A program made the translations under genes and the position numbers. From contig NZ_JARGNB010000002.1 in NCBI RefSeq assembly GCF_030167915.1, positions 620,001 through 684,000 of the forward strand: a stretch of 64,000 nt of DNA, read 5' to 3'. Of this stretch, positions 48,945 through 59,370 are shown piece by piece. The DNA comes from Aquabacterium humicola (GTDB lineage Bacteria; Pseudomonadota; Gammaproteobacteria; Burkholderiales; Burkholderiaceae_C). The notes beneath the pieces were generated by a model. That model did not search any database. It worked only from the letters and a program-made list of their open reading frames with translations, and was not told the origin of the DNA. Each line of letters begins with the position of its first letter. Within the stretch, counting starts at the first letter, position 1.

Positions 48945-49763
48945 CTAGCGCTGGAAGGGCGGCTGCCTCAGCAGCCGCCTGACCAGCAGGAACGGCAGGC
49001 GCAGCACGAACTCCAGCATCAGCCGCGCGTGCATCCACGTCAATAGCGCGTTATCACGGCCGTACTTGAAGTGCGAGACGCCGCCGTCCTCGGGCCGCGG
49101 GTACTTCACCGGCGCATCCAGGTTGACCGGCTTGATGCCGCGCCAGGCCAGGCGCACGACGGCTTCGGTGTCGAAGTCGAAGCGCCGCATCCAGGGCTGG
49201 CGGCGCATCACCGCCGCGAGGTCCGCCGCCGGGTAGACGCGGAAGCCGAACAGCGAATCGCCGATGCCCGCACCCAGGGTCTCGAGGTCGGTCCAGCCGT
49301 TCGACACCCGCCGGCCGCGCACGCGCAGCAGCGGCGCGCTGGCATCGAACACCGGCTTGCCGAGCACCATGGTCTCGGGCCGGGCGATCGAGGCCTGCAT
49401 GAAGCGCGGGATCAGCGCGGCAGGGTGCTGACCGTCGGCATCCATCGTCAGTACGTGGGTGAAGCCGGACTTCAGCGCCAGCTCCAGGCCGTGCAGCACG
49501 GCGCTGCCCTTGCCGCGGTTGCGCGGCAGCACGAAGACCTGCAGGCCGGGGTCGGCCGCGGCCTTGGCGATCAGCGGCAGCTCGGAGCCGTCGGTGCTGC
49601 CGTCGATCACCACCCACACCGGGTTCCACTGCGCGCGCGCCGCGGCCACCGTCTCCAGCAGCAGCCGGCCGGTGTTGTAGCTCGGGATCAACACGAGGTG
49701 GCTGCCGCTGCGGGCCGCTGGCGCGGTGGCGGCCGGTGGACGGACAGTGGCAGGCGCGCTCAG
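48945..49763 (-). CDS. Glycosyltransferase family 2
   Basis: A 272-residue GT2 enzyme. LVLIPSYNTGRLLLETV opens the nucleotide-sugar fold, VIDGSTDGS follows, and the metal-binding DAD at 108-110 lies in LTMDADGQHPAALI. The C-terminal part is VKYPRPEDGGVSHFKYGRDNALLTW and a basic amphipathic helix. There is no ATG, GTG or TTG at a sensible place. CTG 49763 has GGAGG six bases upstream and overlaps the acyltransferase stop as CTGA, mirroring the ATGA joints of the same operon, so it is taken as start. GTG 49694 is the fallback. It probably glycosylates the aryl polyene or its carrier. Confidence 0.8.
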   Translation of the reverse strand: MSAPATVRPPAATAPAARSGSHLVLIPSYNTGRLLLETVAAARAQWNPVWVVIDGSTDGSELPLIAKAAADPGLQVFVLPRNRGKGSAVLHGLELALKSGFTHVLTMDADGQHPAALIPRFMQASIARPETMVLGKPVFDASAPLLRVRGRRVSNGWTDLETLGAGIGDSLFGFRVYPAADLAAVMRRQPWMRRFDFDTEAVVRLAWRGIKPVNLDAPVKYPRPEDGGVSHFKYGRDNALLTWMHARLMLEFVLRLPFLLVRRLLRQPPFQR

Positions 49764-50590
49764 TTGCTGCCTCCGGCGGGCGGGTTCTTCGGCATCGACC
49801 GGTTGGGCTTCACGCCGGATGCGAAGTAGGCCTCGAGCTCGCGCAGCAGCGCGTCGGCATCGCGCTGAGGCTCGAAGCGCTCGCCCATGCGCACGCTGAA
49901 GACGATCGGCAAAGGCGGCAGCCGCCACAACGGCCAGCCCTTGCCGAGGTAGGGCGAATCGGTGTCGATGAAGACGGTCTGGATCGGCGCCTTGGCGAGC
50001 TTGGCGATCAGCGTGATGCCCGGCATGAACGGATTCAGCGGCGGCTGCGTCGTGCGCGTGCCCTCCGGGAACATCACCAGCTGGCCGCCCTGCTTCAGCG
50101 CATCGACCGCCTGGCGCACCATCGACAGCGGCGACTCGTTGCTGACGTAGCGCGCCAGCCGCGCGCCGGCGCTGAGGAAGACGTTGCGCAGCAGGCTGGC
50201 CTTCATGATGCAGGTGGCACGAGGCAGGCGTGCGACCAGCATCAGGGCATCGAGCATGCTGGGATGGTTGGCGGCGATGATCAGGCCCCGCTCGTCGCGC
50301 AGCGCGTCCAGCACGCCGGCCTCCAGGCGCAGCATGCCGGTGGCCGCGGCGATGGCCCAGTACATCCGGTAGACGTAGGCGATGGCGCCGCGGCCGAGGG
50401 CCCGGCCGGTGCGCAGCGGCAGCACCGGGTACAGCAGCATCGCGATCAGGTTCCAGCCCAGCGACAGCAGGCCCAGCAGCAGCAGCAGCAGGTACAGCAG
50501 CAAGGTCATCGGCAGCGCCACCGGCCACGCCATGCGGCGCGGCGGCGGCGACGAGCCGGCCAGCGTGGGCGTGCTGGGGGTCGGCTTCAT
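49760..50590 (-). CDS. PlsC-type 1-acyl-glycerol-phosphate acyltransferase family protein
   Basis: A 276-residue membrane acyltransferase. A hydrophobic region at about 23-58 precedes the HX4D motif, with His109 and Asp114 in ANHPSMLDAL, and the acceptor-binding FPEGTR lies at 174-179. In characterised aryl-polyene clusters a glycosyltransferase and an acyltransferase are often fused; here they are separate, adjacent and translationally coupled. It may attach the polyene to a glycerolipid. The ATG overlaps the stop of the MipA-like gene. Confidence 0.87.
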   Translation of the reverse strand: MKPTPSTPTLAGSSPPPRRMAWPVALPMTLLLYLLLLLLGLLSLGWNLIAMLLYPVLPLRTGRALGRGAIAYVYRMYWAIAAATGMLRLEAGVLDALRDERGLIIAANHPSMLDALMLVARLPRATCIMKASLLRNVFLSAGARLARYVSNESPLSMVRQAVDALKQGGQLVMFPEGTRTTQPPLNPFMPGITLIAKLAKAPIQTVFIDTDSPYLGKGWPLWRLPPLPIVFSVRMGERFEPQRDADALLRELEAYFASGVKPNRSMPKNPPAGGSN

Positions 50591-51432
50591 TCCTCGACGT
50601 CCACCGTGCGCGACGAGCCGGACAGCACCCACGACATCGCGATGCCGGCCGACCAGTGCGAGCGCTGCCGCACCAGCGGGCTGGCCTCGAAGCGCGCGCC
50701 GGCGAGGCTGTCGGCCTTGATGAAGAAGCCGAGCCAGCGCGCGCCGTCGCGGCGGGACACGCCGGCCAGCGCCGTGGCGCCCGCGTAGCCGGCACGGGCC
50801 GCGTAGGCGGGGCGCCATGCGGTCGCGTAGGCCGGTGCCACCTCGTAGAAGTAGCTGTGCAGCTTGCGGTCGCCGAACACCGGCCCGGCCTGCAGGCCGA
50901 CGTTCCAGCCGCCGGCGGTGCGCAGATCGAGGTTCAGGTTCGGGGTCGCGATCAGGCCGACGACGCGGGGATCGGAGCCGACGCTGATCGCCGCGCGCAC
51001 CGGCAGCCGCAGGTCGAGCTTCCACTCGGCGACGGCAGCACCCCGACCGCGGCCGCGGCCCAGCGTCCAGTTGACGTTCGGGCCCACCTCGACCGTCGGC
51101 TTCAGGTCCGGCATGCCTTCGCGGGCGCGGTTGTCGCGGCTGCGCGTGGGCGCGCTGGCCGATGCGCTGACGTCGACATCGAAGCTCTGGGAATCGAACA
51201 GCACCGCGCGGGCGCCGTCGCGGTCGGCCTTGAAGATCTCGCCGCGGTAGGCGACGTACGGCACCGGCAGCAGCCACGTGGTGGACTGGTCCGATCCGCG
51301 GTAGTGCGGCAGGCTCAAGGCCCCGACCCCGAGGCCCAGCTCCCACAGCGGGCGCTGCACGGCGGCCGCCGGCAGCGCGAGAGTGGCGCCGAGCGCGGCC
51401 AGCGCGATGGCGGGAACGCAACGCCAGGTCAT
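50587..51432 (-). CDS. MipA/OmpV family outer-membrane protein
   Basis: A 281-residue protein with a signal peptide ending near AAA-VQ and a MipA/OmpV-type beta barrel. GVGALSLPHYRGSDQSTTWLLPVPYVAYRGEIF and DVSASASAPTRSRDNRAREGMPDL are family stretches, followed by alternating strands to the C-terminus. It should sit in the outer membrane. It is ATGA-coupled between the chorismatase and the acyltransferase, so it may assist pigment placement or use of an outer-membrane scaffold. The last residues are polar rather than the usual aromatic. Confidence 0.85.
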   Translation of the reverse strand: MTWRCVPAIALAALGATLALPAAAVQRPLWELGLGVGALSLPHYRGSDQSTTWLLPVPYVAYRGEIFKADRDGARAVLFDSQSFDVDVSASASAPTRSRDNRAREGMPDLKPTVEVGPNVNWTLGRGRGRGAAVAEWKLDLRLPVRAAISVGSDPRVVGLIATPNLNLDLRTAGGWNVGLQAGPVFGDRKLHSYFYEVAPAYATAWRPAYAARAGYAGATALAGVSRRDGARWLGFFIKADSLAGARFEASPLVRQRSHWSAGIAMSWVLSGSSRTVDVEE

Positions 51433-52439
51433 GTCAACACCTCGCCGCGGGCCTCGGCCTGCGCCTCGATCTCGACCAGCAGGTCGCGGCGGCAGATGTC
51501 CGCGCGCAGCAGCACCGCGTCGCGAACGGCGGGCGCATCGGCGCCGAGCGCGTCGACCAGCAGCGCGCGCACGGTGGCCGCGTCTTCCGCGTGGCGCACG
51601 TAGACGGTGAACTGCAGGTCGCGCAGGCTGAAGCGCGCGCCGGTGTGGCGGTGCGAGGCGCCGATCACCGCCTCGAGGTTGGCCAGCGTCTCGCGCACCT
51701 GGCCGGCCAGGTCGCCGACGTGCATCGTCTGGTGGCCGACGATGCTCGCGGTGCCGGAAATCAGCAGCATCACGCGTCCGCCGCCGGCATCCACCAGCGC
51801 GGCGCGCGAGAAGGTGGGCGAGCGCGGGCCGTACTGGTTCGGGTAGTGGTAGGCCGAGACCTGGCGCGGGTTCTCGATCGGCAGCGCGGGCCGGCGGCCG
51901 GCGAGCACGCGGATCACCAGCGGTCCGTCGTGCGGCCCGAGCGCGCACGCGGCCGGCGAACCTTCGAACGCCGCCTGGCCCGCCGCGATGAACGCCTGCT
52001 GGCGACCGAGGTTGAAGTGGCGGTAGCGCTCGAGTCCACCTTCGTCGGCATTGATGCGCGGCACGTAGTTCCACAGCCGCAGCGGGTGCACGAAGCCGGT
52101 CGCACGCAGCGCTTCGAAGAGATCGAGGTAGCCGCGTTCGACGGCGGGAGCCAGCTCGCCGACTGGTGCATCGAAGGCCAGCGAACCGTAGAGCCAGTGG
52201 GCGTCGTGGCGCCAGTGCACCAGGCCGTGGCGGCCTTCGCTCATCGGGCCGGTGCCGGACCAGCCGTCGGCCACCGCGCGGCTGCCATCGAGCGGCAGCA
52301 GCAGCGGGGCGGCGCGGTCGTCGGCGGGGGCCGGGCCGAAATGCAGTTCGCCGAGCAAGGTGCCGGCGTCGGCCGGTTCGCCGGCATCGCGACGGCGCGC
52401 GTGCAGCATCGGCGGTTCGGAGGTCGATGACCGGTTCAT
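51429..52439 (-). CDS. Chorismatase (XanB2/FkbO/Hyg5 family), hydroxybenzoate synthase
   Basis: A 336-residue chorismatase, often labelled pteridine-dependent deoxygenase. RLWNYVPRINADEGGLERYRHFN and SAYHYPNQYGPRSPTFSRAAL are strong family signatures, and the C-terminal YjgF-like half (VMLLISGTASIVGHQTMHVGDLAGQ) completes it. XanB2 of Xanthomonas converts chorismate to 3- and 4-hydroxybenzoate, the starter of xanthomonadin. Here it would supply the AMP ligase at 38332. Whether it is a 3-hydroxybenzoate or a dihydroxycyclohexadiene type cannot be decided by eye. It is the first gene of the minus-strand operon. Confidence 0.88.
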   Translation of the reverse strand: MNRSSTSEPPMLHARRRDAGEPADAGTLLGELHFGPAPADDRAAPLLLPLDGSRAVADGWSGTGPMSEGRHGLVHWRHDAHWLYGSLAFDAPVGELAPAVERGYLDLFEALRATGFVHPLRLWNYVPRINADEGGLERYRHFNLGRQQAFIAAGQAAFEGSPAACALGPHDGPLVIRVLAGRRPALPIENPRQVSAYHYPNQYGPRSPTFSRAALVDAGGGRVMLLISGTASIVGHQTMHVGDLAGQVRETLANLEAVIGASHRHTGARFSLRDLQFTVYVRHAEDAATVRALLVDALGADAPAVRDAVLLRADICRRDLLVEIEAQAEARGEVLT

Positions 52440-52743
52440 CGGTCTTGGATCGCCCGTCGACCGGGCGCAGGCAACAGCTCGACCAGCGGGCCCCGTGACG
52501 GGCCCAGCAGCGTGATGTCCATCGGATCTCTTTGAAGCTTGGTGCGGCGCGGGCCTCCCCAGCCCCGGGCCGGATCGAAAGCCGCGCTGCCGATCCGCCG
52601 GGATTATGCCGAATCGACCTCTGCGGCCGGCTTGGCGGCGCCCCCTAGGAAGTAACCCCTGTCAAGGGTTTCACGAAGATCAAATACGCTATGGCACACT
52701 CGCGCGCTTTGTCGTTTTGTGGCCGCATCCGGGCCTCGTTTCA
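52440..52743. other. Divergent intergenic region, chorismatase/tex
   Basis: About 300 bases without a convincing gene. On the minus strand CATAAT (52603-52608 reversed) is a possible -10 for the chorismatase operon but lacks a -35. TTGACA on the same strand (52660-52665) is too far away. On the plus strand an AT-richer stretch, 52660-52695, could hold the tex promoter but no clear hexamer pair is seen. The tex frame is open upstream to 52606 but shows no protein-like sequence there. Confidence 0.5.
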
Positions 52744-55086
<2,343 letters not shown>

Positions 55087-55107
55087 CGTCCAAAGACGGC
55101 GGCCACG

Positions 55108-56178
55108 ATGCAGGCACTGCATATCCACGCCGGCGCCCGCGCCCGCGCGGTGCTGCGCGAGCGCGGGCTGAAGCCGGCCGACGTGCGGGTGATCGCCGGT
55201 GCGGCCGGCGGGCCGAAGGGCCTGGTGCTGAATCCGCTCGACCAGGTGCTGTTCGACCGCTGGCTGCCGGCCAGCAGCCACACCGTGCACCTCGTCGGCG
55301 CGTCGATCGGCGCCTGGCGCCTGGCCGCCGCGACGCTCGACGAGCCGGCGCGCTCGCTGCAGCGCCTGGCCGACGACTACATCGCGCAGGAGTACCCGGT
55401 TCGCCCCGACGCGGGCAGGGTTGCGCAGCAGATGTCGGACGTGTTCGGCGCGCGCCTGCGCGAGCACTTCGAGGGCCGCGAGGCCGAAGCGCTGAACCAT
55501 GCGCGCTACCGGCTGCATGTCTTCACCAGTCTCGGCCGCGGGCTGCTGCGCCGCGAGGGCCGCGTGCGCACGCCGCTGGGTTACCTGGGCGCGTTCGCGA
55601 CCAACCTCGTCAACCGGCGCGCGATGGGCGGCTGGCTGCAGCGCGTGATCTTCTCGGACCCGCGCGAAGCGCTGCCCTTCCACCTGCACGACTACCGCAC
55701 GCAACAGGTGGCGCTGTCGGCGCAGAACCTGAGCGCGTCGGTGCTGGCGAGCTGCTCGATCCCCTTCGTGCTGGCCGCCGTGCACGACATTCCGGGGGGT
55801 CCCGCCGGCGCATACTGGGACGGCGGCATCACCGACTACCACCTGCACCTCGACTACGCGTCGATGCACGAGGGCCTCGTGCTCTATCCGCACTTCCAGC
55901 GCCAGCTGGTGCCGGGCTGGCTCGACAAGGGCCTGCGCCACCGCCACCGGGCGAGCGAGCGCCTGGCCAACGTGGTCGTGCTGTCGCCGAACCCCGAGTG
56001 GGTGAAGACGCTGCCGAACGCCAAGCTGCCCGACCGCAGCGACTTCAAGGCCTATGGCCTCGATCATGCCGGCCGTGCCGCCGCGTGGCGGCAGGCGCTG
56101 GCGATGAGCCGGCAGCTGGCCGACGAGTTCGAGCAGCTCGCCGCGCGATCGTCGATCGACGCCTTGCCGCTGACTTGA
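55108..56178 (+). CDS. Patatin-like phospholipase
   Basis: A 356-residue cytoplasmic protein of the patatin-like lipase family. The glycine-rich oxyanion loop is GAAGGPKG (31-38), the nucleophile Ser66 lies in GASIG, and Asp238 in the WDGG motif completes the dyad. No signal peptide is visible. It likely hydrolyses a membrane lipid ester. It starts 21 bases after tex but is probably unrelated to it in function. Confidence 0.87.
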   Translation: MQALHIHAGARARAVLRERGLKPADVRVIAGAAGGPKGLVLNPLDQVLFDRWLPASSHTVHLVGASIGAWRLAAATLDEPARSLQRLADDYIAQEYPVRPDAGRVAQQMSDVFGARLREHFEGREAEALNHARYRLHVFTSLGRGLLRREGRVRTPLGYLGAFATNLVNRRAMGGWLQRVIFSDPREALPFHLHDYRTQQVALSAQNLSASVLASCSIPFVLAAVHDIPGGPAGAYWDGGITDYHLHLDYASMHEGLVLYPHFQRQLVPGWLDKGLRHRHRASERLANVVVLSPNPEWVKTLPNAKLPDRSDFKAYGLDHAGRAAAWRQALAMSRQLADEFEQLAARSSIDALPLT

Positions 56179-56362
56179 AGTCCGCGTCGCCACGACGCGT
56201 TTCGCGGCCTGCATCCGGCCGCCGCATCCGTTTTCGAGCCCGCCGCGTATCAGCCCGGCAGACACCCGCTGGCGCAACAACACAAGCCGGAGGTGTCCAG
56301 CGCCTTCGGCCGCATTCGATGCGCCGACGGCATGGACTTTCATGCGCTCGAGGACCCCCATC

Positions 56363-57889
56363 ATGACGCTCTCATTGCCCCCGGTGCAGCGCCTGCTGCC
56401 CGTCGCCGCGGCCGCGCTGGCCACGATCGCTGCCGCGCTGCCGGCCGCGCACGCCTCCAGCCACCGCGAGGCGCCGTTCATCACGACGGCGCCGAAGGTC
56501 GACGGCACCGACTTCTACATGTTCTCCAGCTACGAACCCGGCCGCACCGGCTTCGTGACGCTGATCGCCAACTACCAGCCGCTGCAGGCGCCGTACGGCG
56601 GCCCGAACTACTTCTCGATGGATCCGAACGCGCTGTACGAGATCCACGTCGACAACAACGGCGACGCGAAGGAAGACATCAGCTTCCAGTTCCGCTTCAA
56701 GAACGCGCTGAAGGGCATCACGCTGCCGATCGGCGGCAAGAACGTCGCGATCCCGCTGATCCAGGCCGGCGGCGTCACCGAGCCGAACGCCGCGGCGCTG
56801 AATGTCAACGAAACCTTCACCGTCGACGTCGTGCGCGGCGACCGGCGCGGCGGCATGAAGTCGGCGATCACCAATGCCACCGGCGGCAGCGCCACCTTCA
56901 ACAAGCCGGTCGACAACATCGGCATGAAGACGATCCCCGACTACGCGGCCTATGCGGCCAAGCATGTCTACAGCGTCAACATCCCGGGGTGCAGCCAGCC
57001 GGCGAAGCTGTTCGTCGGCCAGCGCAAGGAAGCCTTCGCGGTCAACCTCGGCACGATCTTCGACCTGGTGAATGCACCCGTCGCGGTGATCACCGATCCG
57101 GCGCTGATCAACGCGGTGCCGAACACCATCGACGATGCCAACATCACCTCGCTGGCGATGGAGGTGCACCGCAGCTGCCTGACGCAGGGCAGCGAGACGG
57201 TGATCGGCGGCTGGACCACCGCCAGCCTGCGCCAGGGCAGCCTGCTGAACCCGACGCCCGCGAAGGGCCACCAGACCACCGGCGTACCGGGCGGCGCCTG
57301 GGTGCAGGTGTCGCGCCTGGGCATGCCGCTGGTCAACGAGGTGGTGATCGGCCTGCCCGACAAGGACCGCTTCAATTCGAGCAAGCCGAAGGACGACGGC
57401 CAGTTCGCCGACTACGTCACCAACCCGACGCTGCCGGCGCTGCTGGAGATCGCGCTGAACCTCCCGGGCACCGCCCCGAAGAACCTGCCGCGCACGGACC
57501 TCGTGACGACCTTCCTCACCGGCATCAAGAACGTCAACCAGCCGGCGAACGTCGTCGCGTCGGAGATGCTGCGGCTGAACACCGCGACGGCACCGACGGC
57601 GGAAGCCGCGCAGCATCGCCTGGGTCTCGCCGGCGGTGATGCCGCCGGCTTCCCGAACGGCCGCCGGCCGAAGGACGACGTCGTCGACATCTCGCTGGTC
57701 GCGGTGATGGGCGGGCTGTGCATGCTCAACGGCACGACGAATGCGCTCAACCTGGGCACCGAGTGCAAGCCGTCGAACGTGCCGCTGGGCATGACCTCGC
57801 TGAAGCTGCACGATGCGGTCGACCAGGCCGTCGTGCCGCTGCTGCCGGGCTTCCCGTACCTGTCGACGCCGATGCCGGGTTCGCGCTGA
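56363..57889 (+). CDS. DUF4331 domain protein, exported
   Basis: A 508-residue secreted protein with a signal peptide (LLPVAAAALATIAAALPAAHA-S). The DUF4331 start ASSHREAPFITTAPKVDGTDFYMF is unmistakable, with further family blocks NALYEIHVDNNGDAKEDISFQF and RLGMPLVNEVVIGLPDKDRF. Function is not known; proteins of this family travel with TPR and HupE/UreJ genes, as here. ATG 56363 is preferred for the GAGG nine bases upstream; ATG 56342 would add seven residues. It heads a four-gene operon. Confidence 0.9.
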   Translation: MTLSLPPVQRLLPVAAAALATIAAALPAAHASSHREAPFITTAPKVDGTDFYMFSSYEPGRTGFVTLIANYQPLQAPYGGPNYFSMDPNALYEIHVDNNGDAKEDISFQFRFKNALKGITLPIGGKNVAIPLIQAGGVTEPNAAALNVNETFTVDVVRGDRRGGMKSAITNATGGSATFNKPVDNIGMKTIPDYAAYAAKHVYSVNIPGCSQPAKLFVGQRKEAFAVNLGTIFDLVNAPVAVITDPALINAVPNTIDDANITSLAMEVHRSCLTQGSETVIGGWTTASLRQGSLLNPTPAKGHQTTGVPGGAWVQVSRLGMPLVNEVVIGLPDKDRFNSSKPKDDGQFADYVTNPTLPALLEIALNLPGTAPKNLPRTDLVTTFLTGIKNVNQPANVVASEMLRLNTATAPTAEAAQHRLGLAGGDAAGFPNGRRPKDDVVDISLVAVMGGLCMLNGTTNALNLGTECKPSNVPLGMTSLKLHDAVDQAVVPLLPGFPYLSTPMPGSR

Positions 57890-57899
57890 GGAGCACGCC

Positions 57900-58187
57900 A
57901 TGACGAATGCACATCGCCCGCTGGCGCTGCTGTTCACCGCCGTGGCCCTGCTCGCCGGCTGCGGCGGCGGGGACGACTACAGCGCGCCGCCGCCACCCCC
58001 GCCGACCCCCGCGCCGCCGCCACCGGATCCGCTGGCCGCGGTGCCCGACGCGGCGAAGCAGTCGATCGAGGGGCTCGCGAGCTACCTGAAGGCGCTGACA
58101 CTCAATGTGAGCGACACCCGCGAACCGGTCGCGATCGACGGCGTGACCCTGCCCGCCAGCGACACCGCCGAGCCGAGCGCGATCTGA
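57900..58187 (+). CDS. Small proline-rich lipoprotein
   Basis: A 95-residue predicted lipoprotein. The leader ends LLAGC with the lipidated cysteine at position 21, followed by GGGDD, a proline-rich run (PPPPPPTPAPPPP) likely spanning from the membrane, and a short helix AAKQSIEGLASYLKAL. I recognise no family. GAGGAGC precedes ATG 57900 and it lies 10 bases after the DUF4331 gene, so co-expression is likely. Confidence 0.82.
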   Translation: MTNAHRPLALLFTAVALLAGCGGGDDYSAPPPPPPTPAPPPPDPLAAVPDAAKQSIEGLASYLKALTLNVSDTREPVAIDGVTLPASDTAEPSAI

Positions 58188-58243
58188 AGCCGACCGTGCC
58201 GCGCGACCCCATGCGCGGCACACCCATCGTTTGGAGGGAACGC

Positions 58244-59353
58244 ATGCGCAAGCTCCTGCTGGCCGCCTCGCTGGTCGCTTCGACGGTCGCTTCGTTGATC
58301 GTGCAGGCGGCACCGATCGTGCCGCAGGCCGATGACGAGGTGATCGAGCGCCTGCCTGCCGTGGCACGGGCGGGCACCAGTGCCGATCCGGCGCTCGCGC
58401 TGAACGAAGCGCGCAGCCTGCTCGAGGCCGGCCGCGAGCAAGGCGATCCGCGCCTCGCCGGGCGGGCGCTCGCGCGGCTCGCGCGCTGGCAGTCCGATGC
58501 GCGCGCGCCGGCCGACATCGTGCTGCTGCTGGCCGACACCGAGCAGTACCTGCACCGCTTCGAGCCGGCGAACCGCCGCCTCGAGGCACTGGTGCGGCGA
58601 GATGCTCGTCAGCCTCAGGCCTGGTTGATGCTGGCGACGCTGCACCGCGTGCAGGGCCGCTACGACGCCTCTGACAGGGCCTGCGATGCGCTGCGTGGCC
58701 TGCGCGCGCAGCCGTACGCGGACGCGTGCGTCGCCGAGAACCGCGCGTTGCGCGGCGAGCATGAGCCGGCGCGGCGCCAGCTGCAGGCGCTGATCGCGCT
58801 GTCGACCGACGCCGGCACGCGCGCGTGGTTGACGACTTCGCTGGCCGAGCTCGAGCAGCGCGCCGGCCGCGCGGCCGCGTCGGATGCCGCTTGGCGACAG
58901 TCCCTGGCCAGTGGACGCGATGCCTACGCGGCGATCGCCTACGCCGATTTCCTGCTCGACCAGCAGCGTCCTCGCGACGCCTGGCGTGTGCTGCAGGCCG
59001 AGCAACGCAGCGATGCGGCGCTGCTGCGGCTGGCGATCGCGGCGCAGCGTGCCAGGCTGCCCGAGGCCAGCGCGCTGCGCGACGAGCTGCGCGAGCGCTT
59101 CGCGCAGGCCGACCAGCGCAGCGGCCCCAGCGGCCACGAGCGCGAGCGTGCGCTGATGGCGCTCGAGATCGAGCGTGATCCGGCAGCGGCCTTGCGCGCT
59201 GCGCGCCAGAACGTCGAGCAGCAGCGGGAGCCGCTCGATCTGCTGTTGCTGGCGCGCTGCGCCACGGCGGCCGGCGATGCCGCCGCGCTGGCCGAGGCGA
59301 AGGCGCTGGCCGAACGCATCGGGCTGCGCGACGTGCGGCTGGCCGCGCTGTGA
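58244..59353 (+). CDS. TPR-like repeat protein, exported
   Basis: A 369-residue protein with a signal peptide (KLLLAASLVASTVASLIVQAA) and an all-helical body made of repeated Ala/Leu/Arg-rich helix pairs. Examples are EALVRRDARQPQAWLMLATLHRVQGRYDAS and AYADFLLDQQRPRDAWRVL, consistent with tetratricopeptide repeats. ATG 58244 follows a strong GGAGGGAA. It probably forms a periplasmic scaffold for the DUF4331 protein or the HupE-like membrane protein encoded next. Confidence 0.83.
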   Translation: MRKLLLAASLVASTVASLIVQAAPIVPQADDEVIERLPAVARAGTSADPALALNEARSLLEAGREQGDPRLAGRALARLARWQSDARAPADIVLLLADTEQYLHRFEPANRRLEALVRRDARQPQAWLMLATLHRVQGRYDASDRACDALRGLRAQPYADACVAENRALRGEHEPARRQLQALIALSTDAGTRAWLTTSLAELEQRAGRAAASDAAWRQSLASGRDAYAAIAYADFLLDQQRPRDAWRVLQAEQRSDAALLRLAIAAQRARLPEASALRDELRERFAQADQRSGPSGHERERALMALEIERDPAAALRAARQNVEQQREPLDLLLLARCATAAGDAAALAEAKALAERIGLRDVRLAAL

Positions 59354-59370
59354 GCAGGGGAGGACGCGCC

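Noticed and set aside
52660-52665. Reverse-strand TTGACA as a -35 box for the chorismatase operon
   Set aside because: The only plausible -10 (CATAAT, 52603-52608) is 51 bases away, far outside usable spacing.
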